Below are positions 1-11,744 of a stretch of DNA of 64,000 bases, one piece after another. Below the pieces are notes generated by a model. It was not told where the DNA came from. It saw nothing but the letters and a program-made list of their open reading frames with translations, and ran no database searches. The stretch is from contig NC_045133.1 of NCBI RefSeq assembly GCF_007655135.1, positions 6,114,376 to 6,178,375 on the forward strand, in the 5' to 3' direction. Position 1 is the stretch's first letter; each line of letters opens with the position of its first letter. A program made the translations under genes and the position numbers. Source of the DNA: Punica granatum (taxonomy: Eukaryota > Streptophyta > Magnoliopsida > Myrtales > Lythraceae).

Positions 1-1208
1 TGTTGAATTATGAAAAAAATAATAAATAGTTGAAATAATTTAATATTAAAAATTAAATTAAATGATAAAAAAATTTTAAAAATAGAAAAAGTAATAATTG
101 TATTGTTGAATTGACGATAAGTAGAGTTGAGTATAGTTGAAAATTTTTTTGAAACCAAACATACCTCAACAATTAACATTACTAATTTATCCCATCTTTT
201 TTCATAATTTGATAATTGTTGTTAATAGAGTTATTTTTTTTATAGACAAAACTGGAAAGGGAATGTTACCTTATTTTCGTTCTTTTCTTCTTCTTTTTTC
301 CTGAATATTTTTCTTCTTCTCTTTTGTAATATAGATGAATGCATATCAGGTGACAGAACTGATTTAAAGCAGAGAAAAAGGGGAGAAATTAGTTTTACTC
401 ACGGGTAGGAGAAAGAGGAAGAGAGAGAGGGTGGAACAAAAAGATTGTGGAAAATATGGGATATTTTATTAAAGAATATAATAGAATTGATAATTTTAGT
501 CACAATTTTCTCTTGATCCACTGATTCTTAATTGTTTTTAATCTTATTTTTCAATCGGTATTTTTAGAAATCGAATATTGCACCAATTGGTTTTCTTCTC
601 CATTTGTAAAGTATAGATAATAAATGAGTCGCATAGAATTTATTTGAAAACTTTTTCAAATAATTTTGGTTGAAGTAAATTTTTAAAAATTAAAATTAAT
701 GATTATGTCTTAGAGGGAAGGGGGGGAGAGTAGTATCGGGTAGAAAAATTAGGGAACGATAAAGAAAATGTGCTCATGGCTGTGCGAGAGTTTCTTTCAC
801 GTCTTCTTACAAATTTGTGTCAAAGTCTTTCTTTCTCTTTCTTTGAGTATATGCAAATATATATATATATATATATATATAACATATAGGGTGAAAAATT
901 AAAATGGAACACTTAAAGAGGGGGAAAGTATCATCGAATTTTAAAATGTAATGGACGACAAGGATTAATGAAAATTTTATTGTACCAATAAGACATCGCG
1001 TCCCCCGCCTTAATTAGCACTCGTTGAACAATCCGATGACCAGGGATCGATGAGGGGGACGTCCTAAGGTTACATATACAGGCCATCTCGTAATGTTCTA
1101 TAAATTCTATAAATCCAACTCACTTATTTCTTTATTTTTTTTACGATAGGTTATTTCTTTATTTATTTTACAAGTGAGATCGTGTGGATCTTACTACATA
1201 TTGGATAT
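1..1208. other. AT-rich spacer, no gene recognised
   Basis: No convincing coding region is visible. The first 180 bases are very A/T-rich and end in a motif resembling a degenerate MITE terminus (around 150-180). An (AT)n microsatellite lies at about 857-881. The end of this stretch is the 3' flank of the glycine-rich gene on the minus strand. Confidence 0.6.
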
Positions 1209-2666
1209 TTACGGGGTTTGCCCACTTTCGGTATGATAATGGACCGGCTTGTCATTATTTGCTCTCCGATTGCTGACTCCTACACCTCCTCCGGCACCGG
1301 CACCGGCACCTCCTCCTACACCTCCACCTACACCAACACCACCTCCCACAGAGACGCCAACACCGGCTCCGGCTCCAACTCCAGCTCCAGCTCCAGCTCC
1401 ACCACCGGCCCCAACACTCGCACCACCTCCAGCCCCAGCACCACCTCCAACAGTCGCACCTCCTCCACCACCAGCGCCGCCACCTGCTCCGCCTCCAACT
1501 CCAGCACCAGCACCACCGCCTGCCCCGCCTCTTACCCCTGCACCAACTCCACCACCGGCACCGGCACCTACTCCGGCTCCAGCACCACCTCCAGCACCTG
1601 CACCGACGCCACCTCCAGCGCCGCCGCCTACCCCAGCTCCACCGCCAGCACCGACACCCGCACCACCGCCAACCCCAGCACCACCTCCAACAGCCGCACC
1701 TCCTCCACCCCTAGCGCCAACACCCGCTCCGCCTCCAACTCCAGCACTAGCACCACCGCCTGCCCCACCTCTTACACCTCCACCAACTCCACCACCGGCA
1801 CCTACTCCGGCTCCAGCACCACCTCCAGCACCTGCACCAACGCCACCTCCAGCGCCGCCGCTTACCCCAGCTCCAATACCTCCACCGACTCTAGCACCAC
1901 CCCCAACGCCTACACCAGCACCGCCACCTCCCCCACCACCAGCACCGCCACCACCACCTGTACCTACACCAACTCCACCTCCAACACCTACGCCAGCACC
2001 GGCACCACCTCCAACCCCAGCACCGGCACTACCTCTACCTCCACCACTTGCTCCAGCACCACCACCACCACCTACTCCAGCACCACCACCAACTCCACCT
2101 CTGACACCTACACCGACACCAGCACCGCCTCCAATGCCAGCTCCACCTCCAGCTCCACCTCCAACCCCTGCACCAGCACCACCTCCTGCAACTCCGCCAC
2201 CTTCTCCTCCACCTCTACCTCCACCACCTGACCCAGCACCACCACCAACACCGCCACTAACTCCACCTCCAATGCCTACACCAACCCCAACACCACCTCC
2301 AATCCCGGCACCAGCTCCACCTCTTGTAGCTCCACCACCTCCTCCTCCACCTCCACCGCTGCCTCCACCACCACTGCTGCCACCCACACCGGCACTACCT
2401 CCCCCGCCTACTCCTATACCAACACCACCCCCGCCATGTCCGCCGCCAAAGCAACTAGCCGTGCTACCCTCAGTACGAATCTCTCGACCATCTTTCGTGT
2501 ATCCACAAACTCTAACATCCCCTCCCGAATGACTACTCTTGCCAACTGAAACCGCTTCTTTTTCTATCCATCTTGCTTCTATTATTCCCACAAGAACCGC
2601 ACATACGATCAATAATACTGCTGCAATCCGGACTCTCATAGGATGGTTTCTTGAAAACTGCCCCAT
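1209..2666 (-). CDS. Secreted glycine-rich protein, paralog 1 (GRP-1)
   Basis: Single-exon gene of 485 residues. Residues 1-31 contain a basic start and a hydrophobic core ([16 protein letters not shown]), a likely signal peptide. A second in-frame Met at residue 10 (MRVRIAAV) could be the real start. Next comes a short non-repetitive segment with RWIEKEAV and two cysteines (VCGYTKDG and ASCFGG), then about 380 residues of Gly-rich sequence with Ala and Val, and a polar tail. Glycine-rich proteins of this shape are usually structural and wall-associated; that role is inferred. An 80-codon block is tandemly duplicated inside the gene (1439-1678 and 1679-1910). The paralog at 7856-9277 shares the N-terminal layout and promoter. 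The opposite strand has a long Pro-rich open frame (1249-2532), but it lacks a signal peptide and is read here as a shadow of the GGN codons. Confidence 0.75.
   Translation of the reverse strand: MGQFSRNHPMRVRIAAVLLIVCAVLVGIIEARWIEKEAVSVGKSSHSGGDVRVCGYTKDGREIRTEGSTASCFGGGHGGGGVGIGVGGGGSAGVGGSSGGGGSGGGGGGGGGATRGGAGAGIGGGVGVGVGIGGGVSGGVGGGAGSGGGGRGGGEGGGVAGGGAGAGVGGGAGGGAGIGGGAGVGVGVRGGVGGGAGVGGGGGAGASGGGRGSAGAGVGGGAGAGVGVGGGVGVGTGGGGGAGGGGGGGAGVGVGGGARVGGGIGAGVSGGAGGGVGAGAGGGAGAGVGAGGGVGGGVRGGAGGGASAGVGGGAGVGARGGGGAAVGGGAGVGGGAGVGAGGGAGVGGGAGGGVGAGAGGGAGAGVGAGAGGGVGAGVRGGAGGGAGAGVGGGAGGGAGGGGGATVGGGAGAGGGASVGAGGGAGAGAGVGAGAGVGVSVGGGVGVGGGVGGGAGAGAGGGVGVSNRRANNDKPVHYHTESGQTP
1439..1910 (-). repeat. 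240-bp tandem duplication inside GRP-1
   Basis: The + strand sequence beginning CACCTCCAACAGTCGCACC at about 1440 recurs at about 1680 (GTC to GCC) and stays alignable to about 1910 with scattered substitutions and a small deletion. The period of 240 bp equals 80 codons, so the frame is kept. Confidence 0.75.
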
Positions 2667-2744
2667 ACTGCCTCACTTAGTATGGTGATAGTGTGATTAA
2701 TGTCACTGAACGTCAATGCTGAACCGATCGAATGCATGGAAGGG

Positions 2745-2775
2745 AATTTATAGGGAAAGATTGGGAAGAGCAATA
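2745..2775 (-). promoter_or_regulatory. TATA box and conserved upstream element of GRP-1
   Basis: On the minus strand CTATAAATT lies at 2745-2753, about 80 bp before the ATG. Directly upstream is an element read on the + strand as AAAGATTGGGAAGA, which recurs next to the TATA box of GRP-2. Similarity between the two upstream regions continues for about 280 bp (to about 3020). Confidence 0.65.
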
Positions 2776-3020
2776 ATTGCGATGTTGATTCACCAGGCAC
2801 TCCCAATTGCTTCTCTGGCCACAATAGATTTTATGCTTCTTGAAAAATCAAAACGTGGCGATGAACCAAGGAAGTTATTTGTATTCTTCTTTCCTCCCCA
2901 TTAAGTGGGGCAAAAAGTTTAGTGCATTTCCTGATCAGGAAATCTAGATCTCACCAAGAGTTGCATATTTGTCCAGTCGCAAGTGCCCGAGAAGGGCTTA
3001 ATGGACGATATACTACGTGC

Positions 3021-6000
3021 CCTAATTAGATGTTTAGTAAGAGGGGGGAAAAAAGGTAACGACAGTTGGGAATTAGCTGGGGTTTTGGCCCAAGGTTCGG
3101 GTTATGTATTGACTAGTTGTGATAAGGTAAAATTTTCAATTATAAAGAGGTCCGTGAATCCAATATAATGAAATAAAAATTTCAATATCTAATAAATGAA
3201 TATACATAGTATCATCATGAGTTTTGAACTTGCAATCTCTTGATTGACAGGTAAGAGTGTGACCTACTATACTAATTTCTTCTTTCATCGTCGCATAGTA
3301 AATTAGTTGCTCTGCATGACACGCATGCATGCAAGGAAGATAAGAAGACGTTCCAATTTTAGAAGTACATCATTTTATTTTTTTGGTAAATTAAGTACAT
3401 TCTATTTCCCTTTGCTTTTTATTATTTTGGTAAAGAAGTTGACAACGTGCGCTTCCTGCTGTAAACTTTACATATAGTATATAAAAATTTGATATTCACT
3501 AAAAGCATAGCCAACGCGAGATTAGATGTTCAAGTAATAGTCACTATCAGCCAATAGATGGGACAACTCGTGAATTCACTTGAAGAGGACAAAACAAAAT
3601 GTCTGTGATGTAGGAATTAAACATATTCTTTTGGAAAACACCCCCAACCAGCCAATGCAATTTATTTTCGATACTACAAGAGAGTGTCTATGCCGATATT
3701 AAAGAAAGTCAAATGTCGGGACAGACAACGAGAGATCTGACTTCATATCGTTATGGATATTACTTAATTAATGAGTAATGGCTAGCTAGCTACCATCTCA
3801 TTTTTTATTAACGTGTCAATATATTGGTAAGTGTGAATGTAGAACCCAAATGCTGGTTGATCAGCTCACGGAATTTCTGTTAAATATGCTCCACAATCTA
3901 CATTAGCTACCGCCCTCCACTAGACATATTTGTGCAGGTGGAATTCCACACGTTAAATTGCCCAGAGAAAGAGAATCCCTTTTAAGGTCAAATACTAGTT
4001 GTAGCATACTGGGTATATGTATCTGAGGTACATATTATCTGACGCGGTGTAACTGGTAAACATTTAATATTGTACTCTCCCCGTTTATGTAATTACATAC
4101 CAATTTGCCATTACTCATTAATCGATTACGCATATCACGTGTTACGACATATGAAAATCCTTTGCTCTCGACTTTCAGCTATCAATTGTCAGCAAGTTCG
4201 AGTTTAATAGCTATTGAAATCCTGGTATCAGTGGCCAGAGCTCAAGTAGAACATATAGGTAGAAGACAATAATTAAAAATAAAAATAAAAATAAAACGTA
4301 GGAGAGGATACTATATTCAGAAACTATACAGCTCAACCGCATCTCTACTATAATCATATCAGTAAGTCGCGTCCGGCTGGATTCTCATTGTGTGTCAATT
4401 CCATTTTTGGTGCATAACCTTTTTTGGACTTGGGTACACACAAACATATATATATATATAATATGAAAATTCTGGTGACTTCTTCCTAGTTTATAGTGGA
4501 GAGGAGAGAAAACTTTCTACGTAATGAGAGAACCTAGTTTAGCACATCCACTTGTACGCGAAAATTAGATAAAGCAATATACGTGTCTATATATATATAT
4601 CTATGGATATATAATGCATGTCCACGCAATCGTCGGCCAGTGGGGGGCGGTCTAAGAGATTTTGGGGGCTAAGATTTTTAATAAAAGGCATTTTATTTAA
4701 ATAATAAAACTACCCGAAATCCTGTCCCCAGCAATGTACATTATCGATTGTTGCATGCGTGATTCGTACTCAAATTAATGTTGTTGTTCCCTGGAACTGT
4801 TATAAATTTACTAAATGTACGCTGGAGCTGATTATTAAAGTGCTTGGTCTTGAAAAATTACATTTTCATATTTATATCTGAATTTCTCTACAATAATTTG
4901 TCTTTCCATGTCATTCTTTAAGTTTTTTTATTTACATTTGTTATACAAGGAAAATTGTTTTTATCAACTCAAATTAGTGTTTATCATTCAAGACCGATCG
5001 TGAATGGCCTAATTTTGACTTGATCAAGAAAGTGGCTTAATAAAAGAGTGTGCAGGCATATATGATCTTATTTTTACATGCAATCTATGCATAATCAACT
5101 AGATTTTTTTATTCACTAAAAATTATGAATAGATTCGTTAATCAAGGTCAAGATTAATTTGATATACTTAATCACTATTTTATATTTAGAAACATAACTT
5201 TTATTTAATTTATATGTTCAGTTTTAACTATTTAACTACATTAAAGGCTTAATTATTTTATCAAATTAGATTTTATTATTTTATTTTCAATATTGTTGAT
5301 GATAGTTTTTTTTATATATGTTAAACAATGAATTATTTTTAATAAAATATGTTAATTGTAGGTGTCCTTCATCGTCGCCATCTAAATTAAAGTTTGTTCT
5401 ATTCTATTTTCATACTATAATTTTTAACTTTAACTTAAATGTATACACACACACACATATATAATATGGGAAAACACTTTCCCTCCGACTGCTTTGGGAG
5501 AAAAATCCTCCGATGCATCCTTTTCAATAAAAGCCATTGCTGTCTGCTTTATTTACGAGAGGGTCATTCGCCTCTATTCGGCTGTTCCGAATTCGGCAGA
5601 CTTTAGCACTGCTCTTACTTACGCATCAATTTATTATATCTGTGGATCGTATGAGTAGCATTTGCGGCAATCGCTAACGCTGTATTGTCTTACACCAATT
5701 AGGCTCTTGTTTTTCATTTTCTTTTTTGTTGATTCGGCAGACTATCATGCGGCATATATGAAGAAGTCATAAATTACTTTCCCAATAACCACGAAATATT
5801 CATCGATCAAAATTACACGACTTCATGCAAATATTCTTCCTCACGAGGAGCAATATGAAAAATACCTGAGAGATTTTTTACGTATATCAATCATGGTGGA
5901 CCACTAAGTTGATGGAGAAATGTTTTAATAAGAATTCACTTAGCCAATGCACAGTCGGGTTTGTACCAGTAACTGAGCTCGTTCATGTTGCCATCTAGCT

Positions 6001-7855
6001 ATCTTCTAGGTGAAAATATCAGACCATTTGTTTGGGTGTGTATCTTGGCTAGATGGATGATTCTACAATAGCTTGGGTACGGCATGCTCGGGAAAAGTGT
6101 ATTGATCACTATACGATTGAACTTATTATAAGAGATTCTCGATTGCGTGTTGAAGTTCTTAAGCTATGTATTTCTTTATGTATACATGTGGAAGATGGTG
6201 AATTGGGACGTTGGTTCGTATGATGTTTAACTTCACTTGATTTATATAAGTAGAATGGTTGGTTCGCATATGATGTTTAACTCCACTTGGTTAGTATATG
6301 TAGAATGGATCCCTTTTAATTAATGATAAAGCAATAGTAAGATTTTTCACGTTATTGGTTAACATTTATGCGAAAAGAATAAAATAAGCAATTTTTTTAG
6401 TTCACACTAAGGCTTCATAAGACTCTTACATTTAACAAGTGTTTTATCCGTGCATTGCACGGAATTTTTACATAAGTTATTAATTAAAATAAATAAAGCT
6501 AATTGTATTTTTAATATCAATATGTAATTTTTATGTTTGATTATATGTCTCATAATTCGATTTATTCTCTTTTTAACATCATTTTCTTTATATATTTGTA
6601 ATGAAGATACATACATGATTGAATACAAATATTTCAGATAAAAATACATCATACTATATATTGGTAATGGTTTGATAATGCTTATAACATAATCAATTGC
6701 GACACATTAATTATGTAATATATGTGCATTGTTGCTTATTTTTTAAACTTAAATGAATTTTTTGCATGAGGTTTCGATTGGATTGGTATTCTCTTGAATT
6801 TTTCTAATTTTTTGGACTTTTTTTTTCCAATCTCAGTTTTTTTAATCTCCCAGTATATTTAACTTAACTTCATTTAAAACTATATAAATATAATAAAATA
6901 GAGAGAGCTTTTATCTTAATTATTACAAAGTTTTTTTATAATTACCTTGGTAATACTTTTTAAACATATGAAAAAATCTCTTCTACCATGATTCACTTGA
7001 TATAAGTGTAACATAGGTATATATTTTATATATTGTATACGTATTTTACCTAGACAACCCACTTTTTAAATAAGATTGATATACATGCATATAATAAATC
7101 ATATAATTCATTAAATTAATTAGCATATCAAATATTTTTAGGATCAAGTGTTTGACTATTTCTATTTTAAAAGGTTAATATTTTCAGGATCAAGTGTCTT
7201 AAATACAATGTTTTGCTTTTTCAATCAATTAATTGGGCAAATTATACTTTTGAGGCCACACAAATTGTAATTTTTTATGATTTATCCATTTAGTCGTTTA
7301 AATATAACCCATTATAAATATTGCGTGCATTTTTTAGTCAGATGTTTTGAATATTCCAAATTATAATTATATAAGTGACTATATTAAATTTTCTTAATTA
7401 ATCAATTTATAAAGAATATATATATATATATATATATATCTATCGTTAAGGTCATAAATTCCTTTTTTTGTTTCATAATATATGGGGGCGAAAACTAGCG
7501 AATCAGAAATTTAGGGGCAGAGAAGCAATTAATCTTGGGGCAAACTTCTTCAACAACGATGAATGAGTTTTCTTTCGACGCTCTTGATTCAATGAGAGTT
7601 GCATTATAAGACAACAAAAGATAAGATTAAAACATAGAATTACATAAGAATTAATCTATAGCTCTATCCTTTTTTAAGGTGAATACATACGCATAATCCT
7701 TTTATTTCGACAATGCAAATATAAATATGCAAATATTTATGTTTTATATTTTGCATACGATATGGGGCTGAGCCCAAAAGAAAAAACAAGGGCAAAATAG
7801 GGATATTGTTCTTTCTCATGTTTCTCTCTAATTAAGCTCCATGATCAGTCAAAGA
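3021..7855. other. Gene-free AT-rich spacer between the two GRP genes
   Basis: Nearly 5 kb with only short, unconvincing open frames. It holds an (AT)n tract at about 7416-7439, a smaller one near 4449, and an imperfect 48-bp tandem duplication at 6212-6308. The 7.8-kb end is the 3' flank of GRP-2. I see no RNA gene. Confidence 0.55.
6212..6308. repeat. Imperfect 48-bp tandem duplication
   Basis: Two adjacent copies start GGTTCGTATGATGTTTAAC (6212) and GGTTCGCATATGATGTTTAA (6260). Both end in GTAGAATGG. The copies differ at several positions, so the event is not recent. Confidence 0.7.
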
Positions 7856-9277
7856 TTAGACCGAATTTGGAACGGTAGCTTTCTTGTCACCAAATTCACC
7901 ACCCTCTCCTCCTTCCTCGCCTCCCCCTATACCGCCGCCGACGTCGACACCACCACCGGCTCCGACACCACCGCCAACACCAACATCACGACCACCACCA
8001 CCACCACCAATCCCACCTCCTACACCCCCGCCAATTCCACCGCCGCCTCTAGCACCTCCCCCGCCTCTTCCCCCACCTTCGCCTCCACTCCTACCAAATC
8101 CACCTCCTGAACCGCCACCTCCACCCCCTCCGCCTCGTCCCCCACCTCCGCCTCTTCCTCCACCGCCGCCTCCAACACCTCCACCAGCTCCTGCACCTCC
8201 ACCAATACCTCCTCCAACACCTTCTCCGATATCTCCACCAATACCCCCTCCAACACCTCCCCCTATTCCACCTCCAATGTCGCCACCTGCACCACCTCCA
8301 GCACCACCACCGCCTCTTCCACCTCCTCCGCCTCTTCCACCACCTCCGCCTCCACCCCTACCAAATCCACCTCCTGAACTGCCACCTCCACCCCCTCCGC
8401 CTCGTCCCCCACCTCCGCCTCTTCCTCCACCGCCGCCTCCAGCACCTCCACCAGCTCCTGCACCTCCACCAATACCTCCTCCAACACCTTCTCCGATATC
8501 TCCACCAATACCCCCTCCAACACCTCCCCCTATTCCACCTCCAATGTCGCCACCTGCACCACCTCCAGCACCACCACCGCCTCTTCCACCTCCTCCGCCT
8601 CTTCCACCACCTCCGCCTCCACCCCTACCAAATCCACCTCCTGAACCGCCACCTCCACCCCCTCCGCCTCGTCCCCCACCTCCGCCTCTTCCTCCACCGC
8701 CGCCTCCAGCACCTCCACCAGCTCCTGCACCTCCACCAATACCTCCTCCAACACCTTCTCCGATACCTCCACCAATACCCCCTCCAACACCTCCCCCTAT
8801 TCCACCTCCAATTTCGCCGCCTGCACCACCTCCAGCACCACCACCGCCTCTTCCACCTCCTCCGCCTCTTCCACCACCTCCGCCTCCACCCCTACCACCC
8901 CCACCTCCAGAACCTCCACCTCTGCCTCCTCCACCTGCACCCCCACCTCCACCAGCACCACCTCCGATACCTTCGCCGATTCCACCCCCAAATCCACCTC
9001 CTCCACCTTCGCCACGACCACCGTATCCGCCTCCAAAACCACCACTACCATAATCACCTGAAAAGCAGCCGCCGCTCTCCTTATGAACCACTTGCCCGTC
9101 TCCCAAGCTTTCACACAGTACAGCATCCCCTCTCACGCTCTTTCTATCGTTGTCAACGAACACGGCCTCCTTGTCGATCCACCGCCCATCTGCTATCCCC
9201 ACAAGCACCACATTCGTGATCATTAGGCCCACAAGAACTCCCAAGGGACGACCATTAATTCCCAGAAACGTCCCCAT
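7856..9277 (-). CDS. Secreted glycine-rich protein, paralog 2 (GRP-2)
   Basis: Single-exon gene of 473 residues. The N-terminus MGTFLGINGRPLGVLVGLMI continues into a hydrophobic stretch consistent with a signal peptide. It is followed by RWIDKEAVFV and two cysteines (VLCESLGD and GGCFSGD), matching the layout of GRP-1. From about residue 80 the protein is Gly-rich with regular Arg, Ile, Phe and Ser positions. Three 89-residue repeats (267 bp each, 8104 to about 8904) are almost identical. The tail is non-repetitive (GEFGDKKATVPNSV). A structural or wall role is inferred from composition and signal peptide only. The opposite strand carries an open Pro-rich frame (7884-9053), read here as a compositional shadow. 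Confidence 0.75.
   Translation of the reverse strand: MGTFLGINGRPLGVLVGLMITNVVLVGIADGRWIDKEAVFVDNDRKSVRGDAVLCESLGDGQVVHKESGGCFSGDYGSGGFGGGYGGRGEGGGGGFGGGIGEGIGGGAGGGGGAGGGGRGGGSGGGGGRGGGGGGGRGGGGGRGGGGAGGGAGGEIGGGIGGGVGGGIGGGIGEGVGGGIGGGAGAGGGAGGGGGGRGGGGGRGGGGGGGGSGGGFGRGGGGGGGRGGGGGRGGGGAGGGAGGDIGGGIGGGVGGGIGGDIGEGVGGGIGGGAGAGGGAGGGGGGRGGGGGRGGGGGGGSSGGGFGRGGGGGGGRGGGGGRGGGGAGGGAGGDIGGGIGGGVGGGIGGDIGEGVGGGIGGGAGAGGGVGGGGGGRGGGGGRGGGGGGGGSGGGFGRSGGEGGGRGGGGARGGGGIGGGVGGGIGGGGGGRDVGVGGGVGAGGGVDVGGGIGGGEEGGEGGEFGDKKATVPNSV
8104..8904 (-). repeat. Three 267-bp tandem repeats in GRP-2
   Basis: The + strand landmark CTCCTGAACC/T occurs at 8104, 8371 and 8638, exactly 267 bp apart. The copies differ by only a handful of substitutions (for example GAACCG/GAACTG and ATGTCG/ATTTCG). 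The third copy decays near 8900. The unit is 89 codons, so copy-number change keeps the frame. Confidence 0.9.
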
Positions 9278-9384
9278 AATATTGACCTCTCTTTCACCTT
9301 GTGAGCGATATTCTACGTAAATCTAGCAGGAACGCAAGTGTAACAATGCTAGATTGAATGCATAGAGAGCATGTATGGCATGTG

Positions 9385-9420
9385 GTATTTATAAGAAAAG
9401 ATTGGGAAGATTGCGATAGC
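9385..9420 (-). promoter_or_regulatory. TATA box and conserved element of GRP-2
   Basis: CTTATAAATA on the minus strand lies at about 9386-9395, roughly 110 bp before the ATG. The adjacent AAAGATTGGGAAGA is identical to the element beside the GRP-1 TATA box. Related sequence continues to about 9670, including GTGCATTTGCCAGATCA, which resembles 2920-2940. Confidence 0.65.
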
Positions 9421-9679
9421 GTTCATTCTGACCGACCCATGCAACTTTTTTAATGGCCTAAGTGGATCTTGCAGTTCTTCATCTTCTCCTTATTGCAAAA
9501 GTGAACGTGGCAGGGAAATATGAGATTTATCCCAAGTAGTGGGATGAAAAGTTTTAAGTGCATTTGCCAGATCAAGAAATTCATGTCAGATCTCACCTCA
9601 ACTTGATCTGCCGTCTTTCCAGAAAGTTCAGAACTTGAGAGGACCTTAGTGGACGGTATATATAATACGTGGCCGACGT

Positions 9680-10315
9680 TGGTGTTTCGACAAATTTGAA
9701 GTGGGCAGTGATGAGTTGGGAAGTTGATATATATAAGCTTATAAGGAACAGTAGCTATATGTACATGGAGCTGCATGCAGAGGCAATTAAAACGTTTTCT
9801 AGATTCTCGAGCCCCAAGTGCAGGACAAAGATTGGTGGCTTGTGAGTGTTGAAATTTAAGATGGATATACATACAAAGTGGTGATCCGCGGGAAAGCTAC
9901 AATAATATATATAAGGTTCCATAGGAAACATATAAGTAAATAGATTTATGTGTTGAAATTTGTCTTAGGAGAAAGCTTATGAGTGAATTCGAATTAATTT
10001 CAGTCAATAATTTGATAGCACACTTCTTGACGTGACTTCTGAAAACTTGTCCCGAAATAATTAATAAAGGCAAATTTGAAGAACCAACGTGGGTTGATTC
10101 AACTAGTTCGATATTTGTTCCGTTTAAGTAAAGTTTCGAGTTCGATTTCTTGTAAATACAAAAAATTCACGCTCAGAAAGCTTTACTCATTCGTAGGTTG
10201 ACTCAGCTCGACTGGATTAATCGTGGCCCAATTGAATTTTCAAATACCATGATTCACGGAAGGAAAAAAAAAAAGAAGCAAATTTGAAGACTTTATTTTT
10301 ATATACATATATTAC

Positions 10316-10355
<40 letters not shown>

Positions 10356-11682
10356 ATGAAGTGCAATCTAGAGGTGGCAAAAAAAGAAAAAAAGAACTGC
10401 AATCTAGAGGGTGTGCGGGCGCAATACTGAGCTTTGTTGAGTAAAGTATTGGTAATTAAGCGTCACTCATCTACTGCAGATGAGTGACAATCAAGATTGT
10501 TTTTAAGCGAGAATTTTGACTGGTATTATCTTCACGGTGAATATATAACACTAAGCAAATTTTGTTCTAGCCTATTCGATTCCACTTTGTGTATGGCTAT
10601 TTCATTTTGAGTAATTAACAGTGACTTAGGTACGGGCTCCGACGAACATTTATTCACGGGCCAAGGAGCTTGGACAGACTGTGAAAACACGCATCATGAA
10701 TTCCAATGCCAAGCCTAAGACATATGCTAATCCCTTTATGGCTACCAAGGACAACATTGATGAAGCATCCTTGAGCTAATTAATTAAGTGGATATCCACA
10801 CATATTACACAGATGAAAACTCCTAGAGAGATCAGCAAATTGATCGATTAAACTCAAATGTCGAGCATTTGAATTAATCTGGTTCCATGGAAGCAAACGA
10901 AAAGCATGAATGAAATATATAGATACTGAACAGTCTAACGCAAAAACTGACTACTTAGAATGAAGGTTCTGTGTGGTAAGATTCGTCCTTGACTTAAAGA
11001 TTAAGAGCACATTTGTATTCCATATGAAACCTCTTGTACATTTTCATTTCGAAAAAAAAATATTTAGTAAATATTACCCATTCATTGTGAAATATTTTTT
11101 TTTATTTATCCCTTGCTAGACCCTAATCCAATACACGTAAGTTGGAGGAAATATCCTTGACATCGGAAAGTTATGATAATAGTAACACCAATAAGCATAG
11201 TGGGGTTTTTGCGATCATTTCTCAATGACCAGCACCTCACTATTTTTTTTATTTTTTATTATAAGAAAAGTCTATGGTCCAGTACAAGAACGAATATAAT
11301 AAAACTAAATAAAAGGGTTCCGCTAATAAGAATCAAACCTCAGACTTCATGATTCCGAATCGCAACTCGTACTACTGCTCCAATTTTCATTTGGAAGCAC
11401 CGCAATAATTTTAGCAAATTCATTTCTCACTGGGGTTTGCATGTGCAGAAATTTTATTATCCCTAATGTACATACTAGCTCAACCATCTATTGTGTGACG
11501 ATGGTAATTAACATAAGTTCAGCGACCTTGGGAGGGATATCGAAGAAGCACCGCGCGTGCATGCGGAAAAGGTATGACTAAACTTTAATTAGAAGCATAT
11601 ACACGTGTACGCGGAGAGGAATTCCTCTTGTTTGACCATTAGTATGTGTATGGACATGAATATACCCACTATCTTTACCACA
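9680..11682. other. Gene-free spacer with microsatellite and hairpin
   Basis: No supported gene. A compound (TA)n(TG)n tract lies at about 10316-10355. A perfect 11-bp inverted repeat with a 5-nt loop lies at 10462-10488. The rest is AT-rich sequence with short random open frames. Confidence 0.55.
10316..10355. repeat. (TA)n(TG)n microsatellite
   Basis: An alternating TA run passes directly into an alternating TG run of about 22 bases. Confidence 0.9.
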
Positions 11683-11720
11683 TTAATTGTACGTCCTTTT
11701 CCAGTATGCAGTTAATAATA
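11683..11720 (+). repeat. 38-bp direct repeat, left copy
   Basis: Begins TTAATTGTACGTCC and ends GTTAATAATA. It matches 15469-15506 in the same orientation with one difference (C to T). It flanks the long-TIR element on its left; the right copy overlaps the TIR end by about 7 bp. Confidence 0.85.
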
Positions 11721-11744
11721 GACGTTTTGGAGAAGAACACGATG

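Noticed and set aside
1249..2532. 427-codon Pro-rich open frame on the + strand (extensin-like)
   Set aside because: It is antisense to a Gly-rich gene with a signal peptide, TATA box and paralog. GGN codons read backwards give Pro/Ala codons, so the frame is open by composition.
6407..6652. 81-codon AT-rich open frame
   Set aside because: Low-complexity Ile/Lys/Tyr-rich translation of AT-rich spacer with no supporting signals.
7884..9053. 389-codon Pro-rich open frame on the + strand
   Set aside because: Same reason as at 1249-2532; it shadows GRP-2.
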